Shown here one piece after another: positions 20,043-31,882 of a stretch of DNA of 64,000 nt (position 1 is the stretch's first letter; every line of letters begins with the position of its first letter). A model generated the notes under the pieces. The model made no database searches. It saw nothing but the letters and a program-made list of their open reading frames with translations, and was not told the origin of the DNA. Origin of the DNA: Marivita sp. (GTDB lineage: Bacteria > Pseudomonadota > Alphaproteobacteria > Rhodobacterales > Rhodobacteraceae); the NCBI RefSeq assembly GCF_022763305.1, contig NZ_JALEGT010000121.1, positions 1-64,000 of the forward strand. The letters run 5' to 3'. Made by a program: the position numbers and the translations under genes.

Positions 20043-20719
20043 CCTTTCCTGTGATGCTGTTCGCAGCTGGCTTCGGCACGCGCATGGGCGCGTTGACCAA
20101 GGACCAACCGAAACCTCTGATTTCCGTGGCGGGCAAACCGCTGATCGACCACGCGCTCGACCTGGTGCGCGACGCGTCGCCAAGTCGAATTGTGGTCAAC
20201 GCCCATTACAAGGCAGAGAAGATTGTCGAACACTTCGACGGGACGGACGTGCAGGTCCTGATCGAAAGCCCCGACATTCTCGACACAGGCGGTGGTCTCA
20301 AGGCCGCTCTTCCGGTTCTGGCGTCGGACGTCGTGGTGACAATGAACACCGACGCAGTCTGGGACGGACCCAACCCGCTGCACGTCCTGCAATCGGCATG
20401 GACCGACGACATGGACGCTTTGCTGTTGTGCGTCCCAAAGGGACAGACCATCGGACACATAGGCAAGGGCGACATCGACATCGGACAGGACGGGCATGCG
20501 ACCTGGGGGACCGAAACCGTCTATTCAGGTGTGCAGATCCTGCGGGCAAAAACAGTCTCTGAGACACCTGAACGCGTCTTTTCGCTGAAGACCGTCTGGC
20601 AGCGGCTGGAGGCGAAAAGCGCGCTGCATGCGGTGGTTTATCCCGGACGCTGGTGCGATGTCGGACATCCCGGAGGGATCGGACTGGCCGAACAGATGCT
20701 GAGGTCCGCAGATGTTTGA
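20039..20719 (+). CDS. MurU-like nucleotidyltransferase
   Basis: MLFAAGFGTRMGALTKDQPKPLISVAGKPLIDHALD nucleotidyltransferase signature; 4-nt overlap with the amgK-like gene. Confidence 0.9.
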   Translation: MTFPVMLFAAGFGTRMGALTKDQPKPLISVAGKPLIDHALDLVRDASPSRIVVNAHYKAEKIVEHFDGTDVQVLIESPDILDTGGGLKAALPVLASDVVVTMNTDAVWDGPNPLHVLQSAWTDDMDALLLCVPKGQTIGHIGKGDIDIGQDGHATWGTETVYSGVQILRAKTVSETPERVFSLKTVWQRLEAKSALHAVVYPGRWCDVGHPGGIGLAEQMLRSADV

Positions 20720-23657
20720 CCCGTCGGATCGGCCGCGCCTCTTTGCTCTTCCGCCCGGGGCAGATTTCGCCAGGGAATTGGTGCTTGGCATCAAACGCAG
20801 GCTGATGGGCCACCCGCCCGAGGCGATGGCGCGCGTGGAGCTGATCCTCAACACCCGGCGGATGCAACGCCGCGTCGAAGCCATGTTCGACAGTCTTGGC
20901 GCTGGCTTTCTGCCCCGCATTCGACTGATCACCGATCTGGCCGATCCGGTCGATCGCGCGCACCTTCCGAATCCGATCGCGGGACTGCGCCGCCAACTGG
21001 AACTGGCGGAACTGGTCCGCAAATTGATCGACGCAGATCCGGGCCTTGCACCCAGATCGGCAGTCTACGATCTTGCTCAGAGCCTTGGCGCTCTTCTCGA
21101 CGAAATGCAGGCCGAAGGCGTGACGCCGGACGATATTGCTCGCCTCGATGTCACCGACCAATCCGGCCACTGGGAGCGTGCCCAACGCTTTCTGGGGATC
21201 GTAACGCACTATTTCGACCCGTCAAACGACACGCCCGATGCAGCCGCCGTCAATCGTATGGCACTGAACAGGCGTCTTGAGCGTTGGGCAGGAAATCCGC
21301 CGCATCACCCTGTCATTGTCGCCGGATCTACCGGCTCGCGCGGGTCCGCGTTTCAGCTCATGACAGTGGTGTCCAACCTGCCCCAAGGTGCGGTTATCCT
21401 GCCCGGTTTCGACATGGATATGCCGGCATCAACCTGGGATGTCCTGCGAAATGATGTGCGCAACACCGAAGCGATGCAGGGTGAAGATCACCCACAATTC
21501 CGCTTCGCGCGCCTGCAGGAACGGCTGGAGCTGCATCATGACGAGATTGTCCCCTGGACGGATGCATCTGCACCGAACCCGGCGCGCAATGCGCTGGTGT
21601 CTCTTGCAATGCGCCCGGCACCAGTGACGGACGAATGGTTGAAAGAAGGGCCAAGACTTCCAGCTTTGTCTGACGCGACACAGTCACTGACCCTGCTCGA
21701 AGCGGCCTCGCCGCGCGATGAGGCCCGCGCCATCGCCATGCGCTTGCGACAGGCGGCCGAGGACCACGTGACCGCTGCCTTGATCACGCCGGACCGGATG
21801 CTCACCCGCCGCGTGACTGCCCTTCTCGATCGGTGGGGCATCCTGCCGGATGACAGCGCAGGCACCCCTGCGCATCTCACGGCACCTGGACGGTTGCTGC
21901 GCCACGTCGCCCAACTCCGCGTCAAGGGCCCGACCGCTGATGCCTTGCTGACAATCCTGAAACATCCGCTGTGCCACGCAGGCGGGGATCGCGGTCAGCA
22001 CCGGCTGTGGACTTCGGAACTGGAATTGTACATCCGCAAGAAAGGCATCCCTTACCCCGACCTTGGGCAACTCATGGCGTGGCCCGGTGCGGACGATGCG
22101 CAGGACTGGCTTACGTGGCTGGAGCGCTGTCTCTTGCGCCCTGCCGATACGGGACTGGCTCCTCTGGGGGACCATGTGTCCCGGCACATCAGGCAGACCG
22201 AAGAGATCTGTGCAGGATCCGGTAGCGATGATGCGTCCGAACTTTGGAACCGCAAGGCGGGTGAGACATGTCGCAAGGCATTCGACACCCTGATCGAGAC
22301 TGCGGGTTTCGGCGGAGGCGTCACCTCCCGTGACTATGCCGACCTGGTGGACAACCTGCTGCGCGCAGAAGACGTGCGGGACCGCGACACGCCGCATCCC
22401 CATATTCTGATCTGGGGCACCATCGAGGCACGTGTGATGGGTGCCGATCTCGTGATTCTGGGCGGTCTGAACGAACACTCCTGGCCGGATGCACCGCCTG
22501 CCGATCCATGGCTGAATCGCAGGATGCGACAGCAAGCGGGACTTTTGTTGCCCGAACGCCGCATAGGACTGTCCGCGCATGACTTCCAGCAAGCCATCGG
22601 GGCCAAGGACGTCTGGCTTAGCCGTGCCGTGCGATCAGAGGATGCCGAGACCGTTCCATCCCGCTGGTTGAACCGTCTGACCAACCTGCTCAGCGGATTG
22701 CCCGGCACCGGAGGACCCGAGGCACTGAAGGCGATGCAGGCGCGCGGGCAGGCATGGTTGCAACTTGGGCGCGCGCTTGAACGGCCCATTGCTGTGCCAG
22801 CAGCATTCCGGCCGTCGCCCATCCCGCCGGTCGAGGCGCGGCCAAGCGAATTGTCGGTGACCAATATCGAAAAGCTGATCCGCGATCCCTATGCCATCTA
22901 CGCATCCAAGATCCTGCGGTTGCGCCAATTGCATCCGATTCAGCACGCCCCGAACCCGATGCATCGCGGCACGGTAATTCACAAGGTTTTCGAGGAATTC
23001 GTCTCTGATACGGCCCGAAAGGGCGCGCCATTGACGGAACAGACATTGCTCGAGACCGCTCGACGTATCCTCGATGCCGAGGTTCCCTGGCCGACGGATC
23101 GCATCCAATGGCGCATTCGGATCGAAAAGATCGCTCGTTGGTTCGTCGCAAACGAAGCCGCCCGGCAAGACATCGCAACGCCCGTCCTGTTCGAAACCCA
23201 AGGCGCGATGCAACTGGCCGATCCGCCGTTTCGCATCACCGCCAAGGCTGACCGCATCGACCTCAACGACAGGGCCGAAGCGTTTGTCTACGATTACAAG
23301 ACAGGGACCGCTCCAACAAAGGATCAGCAATTGCAGTTCGATGTGCAATTGCTCGTGACTGCGGCTCTGATCCTTGAAGGCGGTTTTGACGGGTTCAGCC
23401 CCCGTTTCGTGACCGATGCCCGCTACATCTCGCTTGCCGGCGATGGCAGCGAAGTCCCCGCACCGCTGGATGCGTGCCCGCCGGCGCAGACCATCGGAAT
23501 GCTTAGGTCGCTGATCGACGCTTATCGCCATCCGGACACCGGCTACACGGCACGCAATCGCCTGCACAAGGACGCCTTTGGATCGGATTACGACCAACTG
23601 TCCCGCTATGGCGAATGGACCGCAGCGGATCCTGCAAGAAAAGTGCGGCTGTCATGA
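20712..23657 (+). CDS. addB: Double-strand break repair protein AddB (alphaproteobacterial type)
   Basis: 981 aa; C-terminal PD-(D/E)xK nuclease region (ITAKADRIDLNDRAEAFVYDYKTG); immediately upstream of addA. Confidence 0.95.
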   Translation: MFDPSDRPRLFALPPGADFARELVLGIKRRLMGHPPEAMARVELILNTRRMQRRVEAMFDSLGAGFLPRIRLITDLADPVDRAHLPNPIAGLRRQLELAELVRKLIDADPGLAPRSAVYDLAQSLGALLDEMQAEGVTPDDIARLDVTDQSGHWERAQRFLGIVTHYFDPSNDTPDAAAVNRMALNRRLERWAGNPPHHPVIVAGSTGSRGSAFQLMTVVSNLPQGAVILPGFDMDMPASTWDVLRNDVRNTEAMQGEDHPQFRFARLQERLELHHDEIVPWTDASAPNPARNALVSLAMRPAPVTDEWLKEGPRLPALSDATQSLTLLEAASPRDEARAIAMRLRQAAEDHVTAALITPDRMLTRRVTALLDRWGILPDDSAGTPAHLTAPGRLLRHVAQLRVKGPTADALLTILKHPLCHAGGDRGQHRLWTSELELYIRKKGIPYPDLGQLMAWPGADDAQDWLTWLERCLLRPADTGLAPLGDHVSRHIRQTEEICAGSGSDDASELWNRKAGETCRKAFDTLIETAGFGGGVTSRDYADLVDNLLRAEDVRDRDTPHPHILIWGTIEARVMGADLVILGGLNEHSWPDAPPADPWLNRRMRQQAGLLLPERRIGLSAHDFQQAIGAKDVWLSRAVRSEDAETVPSRWLNRLTNLLSGLPGTGGPEALKAMQARGQAWLQLGRALERPIAVPAAFRPSPIPPVEARPSELSVTNIEKLIRDPYAIYASKILRLRQLHPIQHAPNPMHRGTVIHKVFEEFVSDTARKGAPLTEQTLLETARRILDAEVPWPTDRIQWRIRIEKIARWFVANEAARQDIATPVLFETQGAMQLADPPFRITAKADRIDLNDRAEAFVYDYKTGTAPTKDQQLQFDVQLLVTAALILEGGFDGFSPRFVTDARYISLAGDGSEVPAPLDACPPAQTIGMLRSLIDAYRHPDTGYTARNRLHKDAFGSDYDQLSRYGEWTAADPARKVRLS

Positions 23658-26600
23658 TCCGGAACGAGGCCACGGAGGCGCAAGTCCGCGCGGCGGATCC
23701 CTGGGCGTCGACCTGGCTTGGCGCAAATGCCGGGTCTGGAAAGACACGTGTGCTGACCGACCGTGTCGCACGTCTGCTGCTGGGCGGCACACGGCCGGAA
23801 CATATCCTCTGCCTCACCTTCACCAACGCGGCAGCGAGCGAAATGCAGAACCGCCTCTTCAAGCGGTTGGGCGAGTGGGCGATGCTGGACGACCCAAGCC
23901 TGAAGGATCAACTTGAAGAATTGGGTGAGGATCCCGCGCTTCTGACCGATACCTTCCTGTCCCGGGCGCGCACTTTGTTTGCCCGGGCCATCGAAACGCC
24001 CGGCGGCTTGCGCATTCAGACGATCCACGCCTTCTGCGCGTCGATCCTCAGGCGTTTTCCCCTCGAAGCAGGGGTCAGTCCGCAATTTCAGGAAATTGAC
24101 GATCGAACCGCCCAGTTGCTGCGCGAGCAGATCCTCGACGAGATGGCCAGCGGTCCAGAAGCCGACCTGATCGCCGATATCGCGCGGATTGCGTCAAACG
24201 AACCGCTTCAGGTTCTGGCGGAGTCCATTGTGACCCAGCGCGACGGGTTCACACCTGCGCTGACGAAAGATGAGCTTCGTCAGAGATATGGCCTCGCACC
24301 AGATCAGACGCTCGGGACTTTGGCATCCTCTGTTTTTCCTGGTGACGAACTCGCGTTTCTGGCCGGATTGGTCACTGATCTGCGGACCGGAGGCGCCACC
24401 GACAACAAGCTGGCCGATGCCATCGTCACCGCGCAGGCCGGCGGATTGACGGCAGTGCTCGCGCTTGAAGGTGGGGTGCTGACGCAGCAGGGCACAATAA
24501 GCCAAAGGGTGCCGCCGACCGGCAAATTACGCAAAGGGCCACTTGCGGGCAGTGTCACGAGATTGGAAGACCTGTATCTGCGCATCGAGGCTGCGCGCGA
24601 AACGCGACTTGCCCTGGAGGCTGTCGAACGCGACGCCACACTTCATCGCTTTGCAGCGGCTTTCCTGCACCGCTATGAAACGACGAAACAGGCGCGCGGC
24701 TGGCTTGATTTTGACGACCTGATCACGCGCACGCGCGCCCTTCTGACCGACCGGCACCAGGCGCAATGGGTGCTTTACCGCCTGGATGGCGGCATCGACC
24801 ATATCCTTGTCGATGAGGCTCAGGACACCAGTCCGGCCCAATGGGATGTCATCAACAAACTCGCGCAGGAATTCACAGCGGGTCAGGGTGCCCGCAGCAC
24901 AGTGCGGCGCACCATCTTTGTCGTGGGGGACAAAAAGCAATCGATCTATTCCTTCCAGGGTGCCGATCCACGCGAATTCGACACGATGCGAACCGCGTTC
25001 AGGGAACAGATGCAGGCGACAGATGCACCGCTGCAGGACGGTCAACTCAGTTATTCGTTCCGCTCTTCGGTCCCGATTCTGCGGCTTGTCGATCAGCTAT
25101 TCGCAGGTCGGGACAGGGCCGGTTTTCTGCCGGATCAGACACATATTTCCTTCCACGACAACGTGCCCGGGCGGGTCGATCTTTGGCCGTTGATCGAACC
25201 CGCGCCAGCAGAAGAAGACACCTTACCATGGGATACACCTGTAGACCGTGTCAGCCCGACACATCACAACGTGATCCTTGCCAAACGGGTCGCTCGGTTC
25301 ATACATGACACGCTGGACGCCAAGACGGCAATCCCGGTGGCGGCCAAGAACGGTGAGGTCGACTCCCGCGCTGTCCATGCCGGGGATTTCCTGATCCTCG
25401 TGCGGAGCCGCGGCGGGCTGTTTCACGAGATCCTCAAGGCCTGCAAGGCGCTCAGCCTGCCGATTGCCGGGGCTGACAAGCTCAAGGTGATGGCAGAACT
25501 CGCGGTCAAGGACCTGCAGGCGCTCTTGGCCTTTCTGGCGACGCCCGAAGACAGCCTGTCGCTGGCATCCGCCCTGCGATCGCCCCTGTTCGGGCTGGAT
25601 GAACAAGCGATCTTTGATCTTGCCCATCGGCGCACGTCGCCGCATCTCTGGGAAGAATTGCGTCGGCGCAAGGACGCGTTTCCCACTGTTTTCGAGGTCT
25701 TGGACGATCTGCGTCGGCAGGTCGATTTCCTGCGCCCATATGACCTGCTGGAACGTGTGCTGATCCGGCACACGGGACGTCAGAAGCTGATTGGGCGACT
25801 TGGAGAAGAGGCTGAAGACGGGATTGACGCGCTGCTCAACCAGGCCTTGGCCTACGAACAAACGGACATCCCCAGTCTGACGGGCTTTCTGCATTGGATG
25901 GAAACCGACGACATCGAAATCAAACGCACCGTAGACAGCGCCGGTGCCCGGATCCGCATCATGACGATCCACGGCGCAAAGGGTCTCGAAGCGCCCATTG
26001 TGATCCTTCCCGACACGCACAAGAAACCCTCGCAATCCGGGAAGGACGTGTTTGTGCGCGCCGAAGGTTCCGCGCATTGGCGCGGCTCCGACAAGACACG
26101 CGCCGCCTATCAGCGCGCTGCACTGGAAACCGCAAGACAAGCCGAGGACGAAGAACGCGACAGACTCCTCTACGTGGCGCTTACACGTGCGGAGCGGTGG
26201 CTGGTTGTGGCGGGTGCCGGGCCTGCCGACAAGGCCGCCGAAAGCTGGCATGACCGCGTCAAGGCAACGTTAGAGACTGTTGGTGCCGTCCCGCATCGCT
26301 TTGCCTTTGCTGACGACGAGGCAAACGAGGGACTGCGTCTGAACCATTCGAACTGGCCCGCAGCCGCTCCTTCGGACGCTGCGCCTTCCCCCGCAGCAGA
26401 GCCACCCCTGCCAGCGCTTTTCGACATGCAGGCACCAGAGCCGCCGAAAACCACCCAGGTCCGCAGCCCGTCCGACCTGGGCGGCGCAAAAGCTCTCGCC
26501 GGTGCCGAGGGCGACATGACCGATATCGCCAAGGATCGCGGAACGATGATCCACCTGTTGCTGGAAACACTGCCTTCGATCCCGCGCGAGGACCGCAGGG

Positions 26601-27046
26601 CAGTTGCACAAAGTCTGGTCGCGGGTCACTCTCTCGGAGAGGAAATGATCGACGAAGCGATCAGCGTTCTGGACACCCCGGCCCTCGCCCGGTTTTTCGC
26701 AGACAGTGCACTCGCCGAGGTGCCAGTGACCGCAACAATCGACGCGTTTCCCGACACCCACTTCCATGGCGTGATCGACCGGCTTTTAGTGCTGGACGAT
26801 TGCGTGATCGCCGTTGATTTCAAGACAAACCGAACTGTGCCGGACACAGAGGTTCAAACGCCCGAAGGCCTGTTGCGGCAGATGGGCGCCTACCAAGCCA
26901 TTCTTCGCCGGATTTACCCGGACAAGCAGATCGAGACCGGCATCCTCTGGACCCGCACTTCCACCTACATGCCGTTGTCGGAAAACCTCGTGACACAAGC
27001 ACTCGTGAGAGCGCGCCACCTTGACGGGTCAACAGCGGATACATAG
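23654..27046 (+). CDS. addA: Double-strand break repair helicase/nuclease AddA
   Basis: UvrD-like [53 protein letters not shown]-terminal nuclease [21 protein letters not shown]. Confidence 0.97.
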   Translation: MIRNEATEAQVRAADPWASTWLGANAGSGKTRVLTDRVARLLLGGTRPEHILCLTFTNAAASEMQNRLFKRLGEWAMLDDPSLKDQLEELGEDPALLTDTFLSRARTLFARAIETPGGLRIQTIHAFCASILRRFPLEAGVSPQFQEIDDRTAQLLREQILDEMASGPEADLIADIARIASNEPLQVLAESIVTQRDGFTPALTKDELRQRYGLAPDQTLGTLASSVFPGDELAFLAGLVTDLRTGGATDNKLADAIVTAQAGGLTAVLALEGGVLTQQGTISQRVPPTGKLRKGPLAGSVTRLEDLYLRIEAARETRLALEAVERDATLHRFAAAFLHRYETTKQARGWLDFDDLITRTRALLTDRHQAQWVLYRLDGGIDHILVDEAQDTSPAQWDVINKLAQEFTAGQGARSTVRRTIFVVGDKKQSIYSFQGADPREFDTMRTAFREQMQATDAPLQDGQLSYSFRSSVPILRLVDQLFAGRDRAGFLPDQTHISFHDNVPGRVDLWPLIEPAPAEEDTLPWDTPVDRVSPTHHNVILAKRVARFIHDTLDAKTAIPVAAKNGEVDSRAVHAGDFLILVRSRGGLFHEILKACKALSLPIAGADKLKVMAELAVKDLQALLAFLATPEDSLSLASALRSPLFGLDEQAIFDLAHRRTSPHLWEELRRRKDAFPTVFEVLDDLRRQVDFLRPYDLLERVLIRHTGRQKLIGRLGEEAEDGIDALLNQALAYEQTDIPSLTGFLHWMETDDIEIKRTVDSAGARIRIMTIHGAKGLEAPIVILPDTHKKPSQSGKDVFVRAEGSAHWRGSDKTRAAYQRAALETARQAEDEERDRLLYVALTRAERWLVVAGAGPADKAAESWHDRVKATLETVGAVPHRFAFADDEANEGLRLNHSNWPAAAPSDAAPSPAAEPPLPALFDMQAPEPPKTTQVRSPSDLGGAKALAGAEGDMTDIAKDRGTMIHLLLETLPSIPREDRRAVAQSLVAGHSLGEEMIDEAISVLDTPALARFFADSALAEVPVTATIDAFPDTHFHGVIDRLLVLDDCVIAVDFKTNRTVPDTEVQTPEGLLRQMGAYQAILRRIYPDKQIETGILWTRTSTYMPLSENLVTQALVRARHLDGSTADT

Positions 27047-27095
27047 TGTCTCGGTCCGACTGAACCATGCGCCCGAGCCTCAAGGAGAGCCGCCA

Positions 27096-27416
27096 ATGCC
27101 CACCGTCGCCGTGACCGATGAAACCTTCGATGCCGAAGTCAAGAATTCCAGTGTTCCCGTAGTCGTGGACTTCTGGGCCGAGTGGTGTGGCCCCTGCAAG
27201 CAGATCGGCCCGGCGCTTGAAGAGCTTGCTGCCGAATATGGCGACAGCGTGAAGATCGCCAAGGTGGATGTCGACAGCAACCCCAATTCGGCCGCCGCCA
27301 TGGGCGTCCGGGGCATTCCGTCGCTTTTCATCTTCAAGGACGGTCAGGTCGTGTCGAACAAGACCGGCGCGGCGCCGAAAGCGGCGCTCAAGGGCTGGAT
27401 CGACGAAAGCATCTGA
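27096..27416 (+). CDS. trxA: Thioredoxin
   Basis: [23 protein letters not shown] active site. Confidence 0.97.
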   Translation: MPTVAVTDETFDAEVKNSSVPVVVDFWAEWCGPCKQIGPALEELAAEYGDSVKIAKVDVDSNPNSAAAMGVRGIPSLFIFKDGQVVSNKTGAAPKAALKGWIDESI

Positions 27417-27437
27417 TTTCCGTTGTGAATTTTCTGA

Positions 27438-27466
27438 AACGCCCGGTCCCAGAACCGGGCGTTTTC
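27438..27466 (+). terminator. Intrinsic terminator after trxA
   Basis: AACGCCCGGTCCCAGAACCGGGCGTTTTCC hairpin followed by T-run. Confidence 0.75.
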
Positions 27467-27476
27467 CATTGCGGGG

Positions 27477-27505
27477 CTTGTGGGCTTTGACCGATCGGCC
27501 CATAT
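27477..27505 (+). promoter_or_regulatory. Candidate RpoH (heat-shock sigma) promoter for hslVU
   Basis: CTTG - 17 nt - GCCCATAT compared with CTTGAAA-N14-CCCCATNT; 27 bp upstream of the hslV ATG. Confidence 0.45.
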
Positions 27506-27531
27506 CACCTGCAACGCAAAGAGGACGACAC

Positions 27532-28089
27532 ATGGCTGACAATGACTTTCCTGGCTGGCACGGCACCACGATCATCGGCGTCCGCAAAGGCGGCAAGGTG
27601 GTGATCGCAGGCGATGGACAGGTCAGCCTTGGTCAGACCGTGATCAAGGGCACTGCGCGCAAGGTGCGCCGCATCTCGCCCGGTGGCTATGACGTGGTCG
27701 CTGGCTTTGCGGGATCGACTGCGGATGCCTTTACACTTTTGGAACGTCTTGAGGCCAAGCTCGAAAGCACCCCCGGCCAGCTTCAACGGGCCAGTGTCGA
27801 ACTGGCCAAAGATTGGCGCACGGACAAATATCTGCAGAAACTCGAGGCGATGCTGATCGTGTCAGATGGCAGGGAACTATACGTAATCACTGGTGCCGGT
27901 GATGTGCTGGAGCCTGAACACGATGTCACTGCAATCGGATCGGGCGGGAATTACGCACTCGCGGCCGGCCGCGCCCTGATGGGAACCGACAAGGATGCCG
28001 AAGAAATCGCCCGCGAAGCCATGGCGATTGCGGCAGACATCTGTGTCTACACCAATGGCAACCTGACGGTTGAGACGATCAGCGCCTGA
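27532..28089 (+). CDS. hslV: ATP-dependent protease subunit HslV
   Basis: [39 protein letters not shown]; followed by hslU. Confidence 0.97.
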   Translation: MADNDFPGWHGTTIIGVRKGGKVVIAGDGQVSLGQTVIKGTARKVRRISPGGYDVVAGFAGSTADAFTLLERLEAKLESTPGQLQRASVELAKDWRTDKYLQKLEAMLIVSDGRELYVITGAGDVLEPEHDVTAIGSGGNYALAAGRALMGTDKDAEEIAREAMAIAADICVYTNGNLTVETISA

Positions 28090-28126
28090 GTGCGTTTCGC
28101 TCCCGTAGCTGCAAGGACAACATGAT

Positions 28127-29437
28127 ATGACCGACCTCACCCCCCGCGAAATCGTGTCGGAACTGGACCGCTTCATCATCGGGCAGAAGGATGCCAAGCG
28201 GGCAGTTGCCGTAGCCTTGCGCAACAGATGGCGGCGCAAGCAGCTGAGCGATGATTTGCGCGAAGAGGTGTATCCCAAGAACATTCTTATGATCGGGCCC
28301 ACCGGCGTCGGCAAGACCGAGATCAGCCGCCGTCTGGCCAAGCTGGCCAAAGCACCTTTCATCAAGGTCGAGGCGACCAAGTTCACCGAGGTGGGCTATG
28401 TCGGGCGCGACGTCGAGCAGATCATCCGTGATCTTGTGGATGCTGCCATCGCCATGACCCGTGACCACATGCGCGAAGACGTCAAGGCCAAGGCGCACGA
28501 AGCCGCAGAGGAACGCGTGATCGAAGCCATCGCAGGTGACGGAGCCCGAGAGGCCACGCGCGAGATGTTTCGCAAGAAGCTCAAGGATGGCCTGCTGGAC
28601 GACACGGTGATCGAGCTCGAACTGCAGGACACATCCAGCCCCTTCCCGATGATGGACATCCCCGGACAGCCCAATATGGGCGGCGGCGGCATGATGAACC
28701 TGGGCGATCTGTTCGGTAAAGCCTTCGCCGGGCGCACCACCCGCAAACGGATGACCGTGGCGGAAAGCTATGATGTTCTGATTGCAGAAGAGGCCGACAA
28801 GCTTCTGGACGATGAATTGGTCAAGGAAAAGGCGTTGGAAGCCGTTGAGCAGAACGGAATCGTCTTTCTTGACGAAATCGACAAGGTCGCCGCACGGCAG
28901 GAAACGCGTGGCGGAGATGTAAGTCGCGAGGGCGTGCAGCGCGATCTTCTGCCACTGATCGAAGGCACGACAGTCAGTACCAAGCACGGTCCGGTCAAGA
29001 CCGACCACATCCTGTTCATTGCCTCTGGTGCGTTCCACATTGCAAAACCCTCGGACCTGTTGCCCGAGCTGCAGGGTCGTCTGCCAATCCGCGTGAATCT
29101 GCGTGCCCTGACCGAGGAGGACTTCGTCCGCATCCTGACAGAAACGGACAATGCTTTGACGTTGCAGTACACCGCGCTGATGGCCACGGAAGAGGTGACA
29201 GTCGCCTTTACCGAGGACGGAATCGCCGCCCTGGCCAAGATTGCTGCGGATGTGAATCAATCTGTGGAAAACATCGGCGCGCGGCGGCTCTATACGGTGA
29301 TGGAACGTGTGTTCGAAGACCTGACTTTCGAGGCCCCTGATCGATCTGGCGACACTGTCACGGTTGATGCGGCCTTTGTGGAAAAACATCTGGGCGAGTT
29401 GACGAAATCCGCCGACCTCAGCCGCTACGTTCTGTAA
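28127..29437 (+). CDS. hslU: ATP-dependent protease ATPase subunit HslU
   Basis: [52 protein letters not shown]-terminal YVL. Confidence 0.98.
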   Translation: MTDLTPREIVSELDRFIIGQKDAKRAVAVALRNRWRRKQLSDDLREEVYPKNILMIGPTGVGKTEISRRLAKLAKAPFIKVEATKFTEVGYVGRDVEQIIRDLVDAAIAMTRDHMREDVKAKAHEAAEERVIEAIAGDGAREATREMFRKKLKDGLLDDTVIELELQDTSSPFPMMDIPGQPNMGGGGMMNLGDLFGKAFAGRTTRKRMTVAESYDVLIAEEADKLLDDELVKEKALEAVEQNGIVFLDEIDKVAARQETRGGDVSREGVQRDLLPLIEGTTVSTKHGPVKTDHILFIASGAFHIAKPSDLLPELQGRLPIRVNLRALTEEDFVRILTETDNALTLQYTALMATEEVTVAFTEDGIAALAKIAADVNQSVENIGARRLYTVMERVFEDLTFEAPDRSGDTVTVDAAFVEKHLGELTKSADLSRYVL

Positions 29438-29529
29438 CCACCCTGTTCGTCGTCAGGTTTCGTGAGGACTCGCCAACGCAGTCCTGTGCTTTCCATGTGG
29501 TGCGCGCCTCTCTATGTTAGCGCCATCAC

Positions 29530-30222
29530 ATGGGGAGAGAGATTGTGAAACGGTCCCGCATCAACGACATTCTGCGCGAAAGCGATGCTTTCATCCGCTC
29601 CTTCGGATACACGCTGCCGCCCTTCGCCTATCACTCACCCGACGCTTTGAAAGCCAGCGATCACACCGAGATCAAGGCACGCCGCATGGGGTGGGACATC
29701 ACGGATTACGGCAGGGAAAACTTCGACGAGCTGGGCCTCTTCCTGTTCACCACGCGCAACGGACTGAGCGCGGATCTTGGTCAGCGGTCAGCCATGCTCT
29801 ATGCCGAGAAGATCATGATCTCGCGCGACCGACAGCTCAGCCCGATGCATCGGCATGATCTCAAGGTCGAGGACATCATCAACAGGGGCGGTGGAACGTT
29901 GGTCATCGAACTGTTCATGGCAGACGCAGCGGGAGGCGTTGACCGTGACGCCGATGTGAAGGTCATGGTTGACGGTGTGGTTCGCACCTTGCCTGCAGGG
30001 GGTCATCTGAAGCTCGACCCGGGTGAATCGGTGACACTTTTCCCAAACAATTGGCATGCTTTCTGGGGCGAAAAGGGCGATGTGCTGATCGGCGAGGTGT
30101 CTACTGTCAACGATGATCTGACCGACAACATTTTCGTTGAACCGATCGGCCGCTTTTCCAACGTCCAAGAAGATGAAGCGCCTCTGCATCTTCTGGTTTC
30201 GGACTACGACACTCATCTCTGA
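29530..30222 (+). CDS. D-lyxose/D-mannose family sugar isomerase (cupin)
   Basis: MHRHDLKVEDIINRGGGTLVIEL and GESVTLFPNNWHAFWGEKGDVLIGEVSTVNDD typical of D-lyxose ketol-isomerases; start may be the GTG at 29545. Confidence 0.8.
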   Translation: MGREIVKRSRINDILRESDAFIRSFGYTLPPFAYHSPDALKASDHTEIKARRMGWDITDYGRENFDELGLFLFTTRNGLSADLGQRSAMLYAEKIMISRDRQLSPMHRHDLKVEDIINRGGGTLVIELFMADAAGGVDRDADVKVMVDGVVRTLPAGGHLKLDPGESVTLFPNNWHAFWGEKGDVLIGEVSTVNDDLTDNIFVEPIGRFSNVQEDEAPLHLLVSDYDTHL

Positions 30223-30223
30223 C

Positions 30224-30251
30224 AAAAAAAGCCCCGCCAGACTGGCGGGGC
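30224..30251 (-). terminator. Intrinsic terminator between convergent genes
   Basis: GCCCCGCCAGACTGGCGGGGC hairpin; minus strand continues into a T-run (plus strand AAAAAAA upstream). Confidence 0.8.
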
Positions 30252-30275
30252 AATTGTCGCTCTCGCGTTGGTGGA

Positions 30276-31823
30276 TCAGACCATCCACCACCGTTCGGCC
30301 ATGCGCCCATTGTCCATCTGCCAGAGATTGCCGACGGTTTCTTCCGTCGCGATCTTGTTGGACACCGCCTGAACGTAGTTGGCGAACATCGGGATGATGA
30401 CGCCGCCATCGTCGCGCAGAATCTGCTGCATCTCGAAATACATCTCGCGACGCTTGTTGCTGTCCAGTTCGGCACGGGCGGTCAGCAGCAATTCCTGGAA
30501 GCGCGGCTGATCCCACTGGCTGTCGTTCCAGGGCACACCGGCTTCGTAGGCGGTTGCGAACATCCAGTCCTCAGTCGCGCGGCCCGAGAAATAGGAAGCA
30601 CAGAACGGCTTCTTCAGCCAGACGTTCGACCAGTAGCCATCTGCGGGTTCCTGCACCACGTTGATGTTGATGCCCGCACCCTTGGCCGAAGCCTGATACA
30701 GCTGCGCCGCATCCACCGCACCGTTGAACGCCGCATCCGACACGTTGAGGTCGATGTTGAGCTCGGTCAGACCCGCTTCCTTGAGGTAGAACTTGGCCTT
30801 GTCCAGATCGTAGGTCAGCGGCTCCATCTCGGCGTGGAAATACTGGTTGGCCGGGCCGATCGGCGTGTCGTTTGCGGCTTTGCCGTGACCCAGCAGGATT
30901 TTGTCTACCAGCTCCTGTCGGTTGATGCCGTACTTGAGCGCACGGCGTACGTTCACGTCGGTGAAGGGATCGACCTTGGTCAGCATCGGGAAGGTGTAGT
31001 GCTGGTTGCCTGTCACTTCCTGAATGCGGATCATCGGGTTCGCCCGGAGCAGCGCCTCGGTCTTGAAATCGATGCGATTGATCACATCGACCTGACCCGT
31101 CATGAGCGCATTCATGCGCGCCGTGGAATCGTTGATGGCTATGTATTCCAGTTCGTCGAAGAAGCCCGCGCTGTCGCCCTTGTAGTGGCTGTCGACACGG
31201 CGTGCGGTCATGCGCACACCCGGCTCGAACGATGTGACCTGATACAGGCCCGTGCCGATGCCCTTGGCAATCGCCTCTTCGATCTGACCCGCCGGATACA
31301 TCAGCAGGTGATAGTCGGACATCAGATAGGGGAAGTCGGCGTTGCCAGCTTCCAGCGTGAACTGAACCTGATGTTCGCCGGTTTTCTTCATCTCGCTGAT
31401 CGCGGCGACGATGGGCTGGGCGGCAGATTTTGCACCTTCAGCCACGTGCATCTGCAGCGATTCCAGAACGTCATCCGCACCAAAGGGCTTGCCATTGTGG
31501 AAGGTCACACCCTGACGCAGGTTGAATGTCCATGTCTTCGCATCGGGTGTCGCTTCCCAATCCGTGGCAAGTTCACCGATCAGCGATCCATCCGCTGCGA
31601 TCTCGGTAAGGCTGTCGAACACGGCGCCCTGAGCGCAGGCGATCATGTAAAGATCCGAATGCGTCCGGCCGTCCCAGCTGTCCGATGTGTTGGCCCCGTT
31701 GAGACCAGCCCTTAGGCGACCGCCGCGTTTCGCCTGGGCAAACACCGGCAGGCCACTTGCGGCCAGAACACCGGCGGCAGCACCGGTTCGAAGTAGTCCA
31801 CGTCTAGAAATGCGAGTCATCAT
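30276..31823 (-). CDS. Peptide/nickel-type ABC transporter substrate-binding protein (family 5), Tat signal
   Basis: SRRGLLRTGAAAGVLAASGLPVFAQ twin-arginine signal; ATDWEATPDAKTWTFNLRQGVTFHNGKPFGADDV. Confidence 0.93.
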   Translation of the reverse strand: MMTRISRRGLLRTGAAAGVLAASGLPVFAQAKRGGRLRAGLNGANTSDSWDGRTHSDLYMIACAQGAVFDSLTEIAADGSLIGELATDWEATPDAKTWTFNLRQGVTFHNGKPFGADDVLESLQMHVAEGAKSAAQPIVAAISEMKKTGEHQVQFTLEAGNADFPYLMSDYHLLMYPAGQIEEAIAKGIGTGLYQVTSFEPGVRMTARRVDSHYKGDSAGFFDELEYIAINDSTARMNALMTGQVDVINRIDFKTEALLRANPMIRIQEVTGNQHYTFPMLTKVDPFTDVNVRRALKYGINRQELVDKILLGHGKAANDTPIGPANQYFHAEMEPLTYDLDKAKFYLKEAGLTELNIDLNVSDAAFNGAVDAAQLYQASAKGAGININVVQEPADGYWSNVWLKKPFCASYFSGRATEDWMFATAYEAGVPWNDSQWDQPRFQELLLTARAELDSNKRREMYFEMQQILRDDGGVIIPMFANYVQAVSNKIATEETVGNLWQMDNGRMAERWWMV

Positions 31824-31882
31824 CGTCTCCCTGTGATTATGAGCGGTCTCAGGCCGCCTGTAGGTCCTTCATGGACCGATTC

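Noticed and set aside
25223-26251. 342-aa minus-strand ORF inside addA
   Set aside because: Shadow ORF of a conserved helicase gene.
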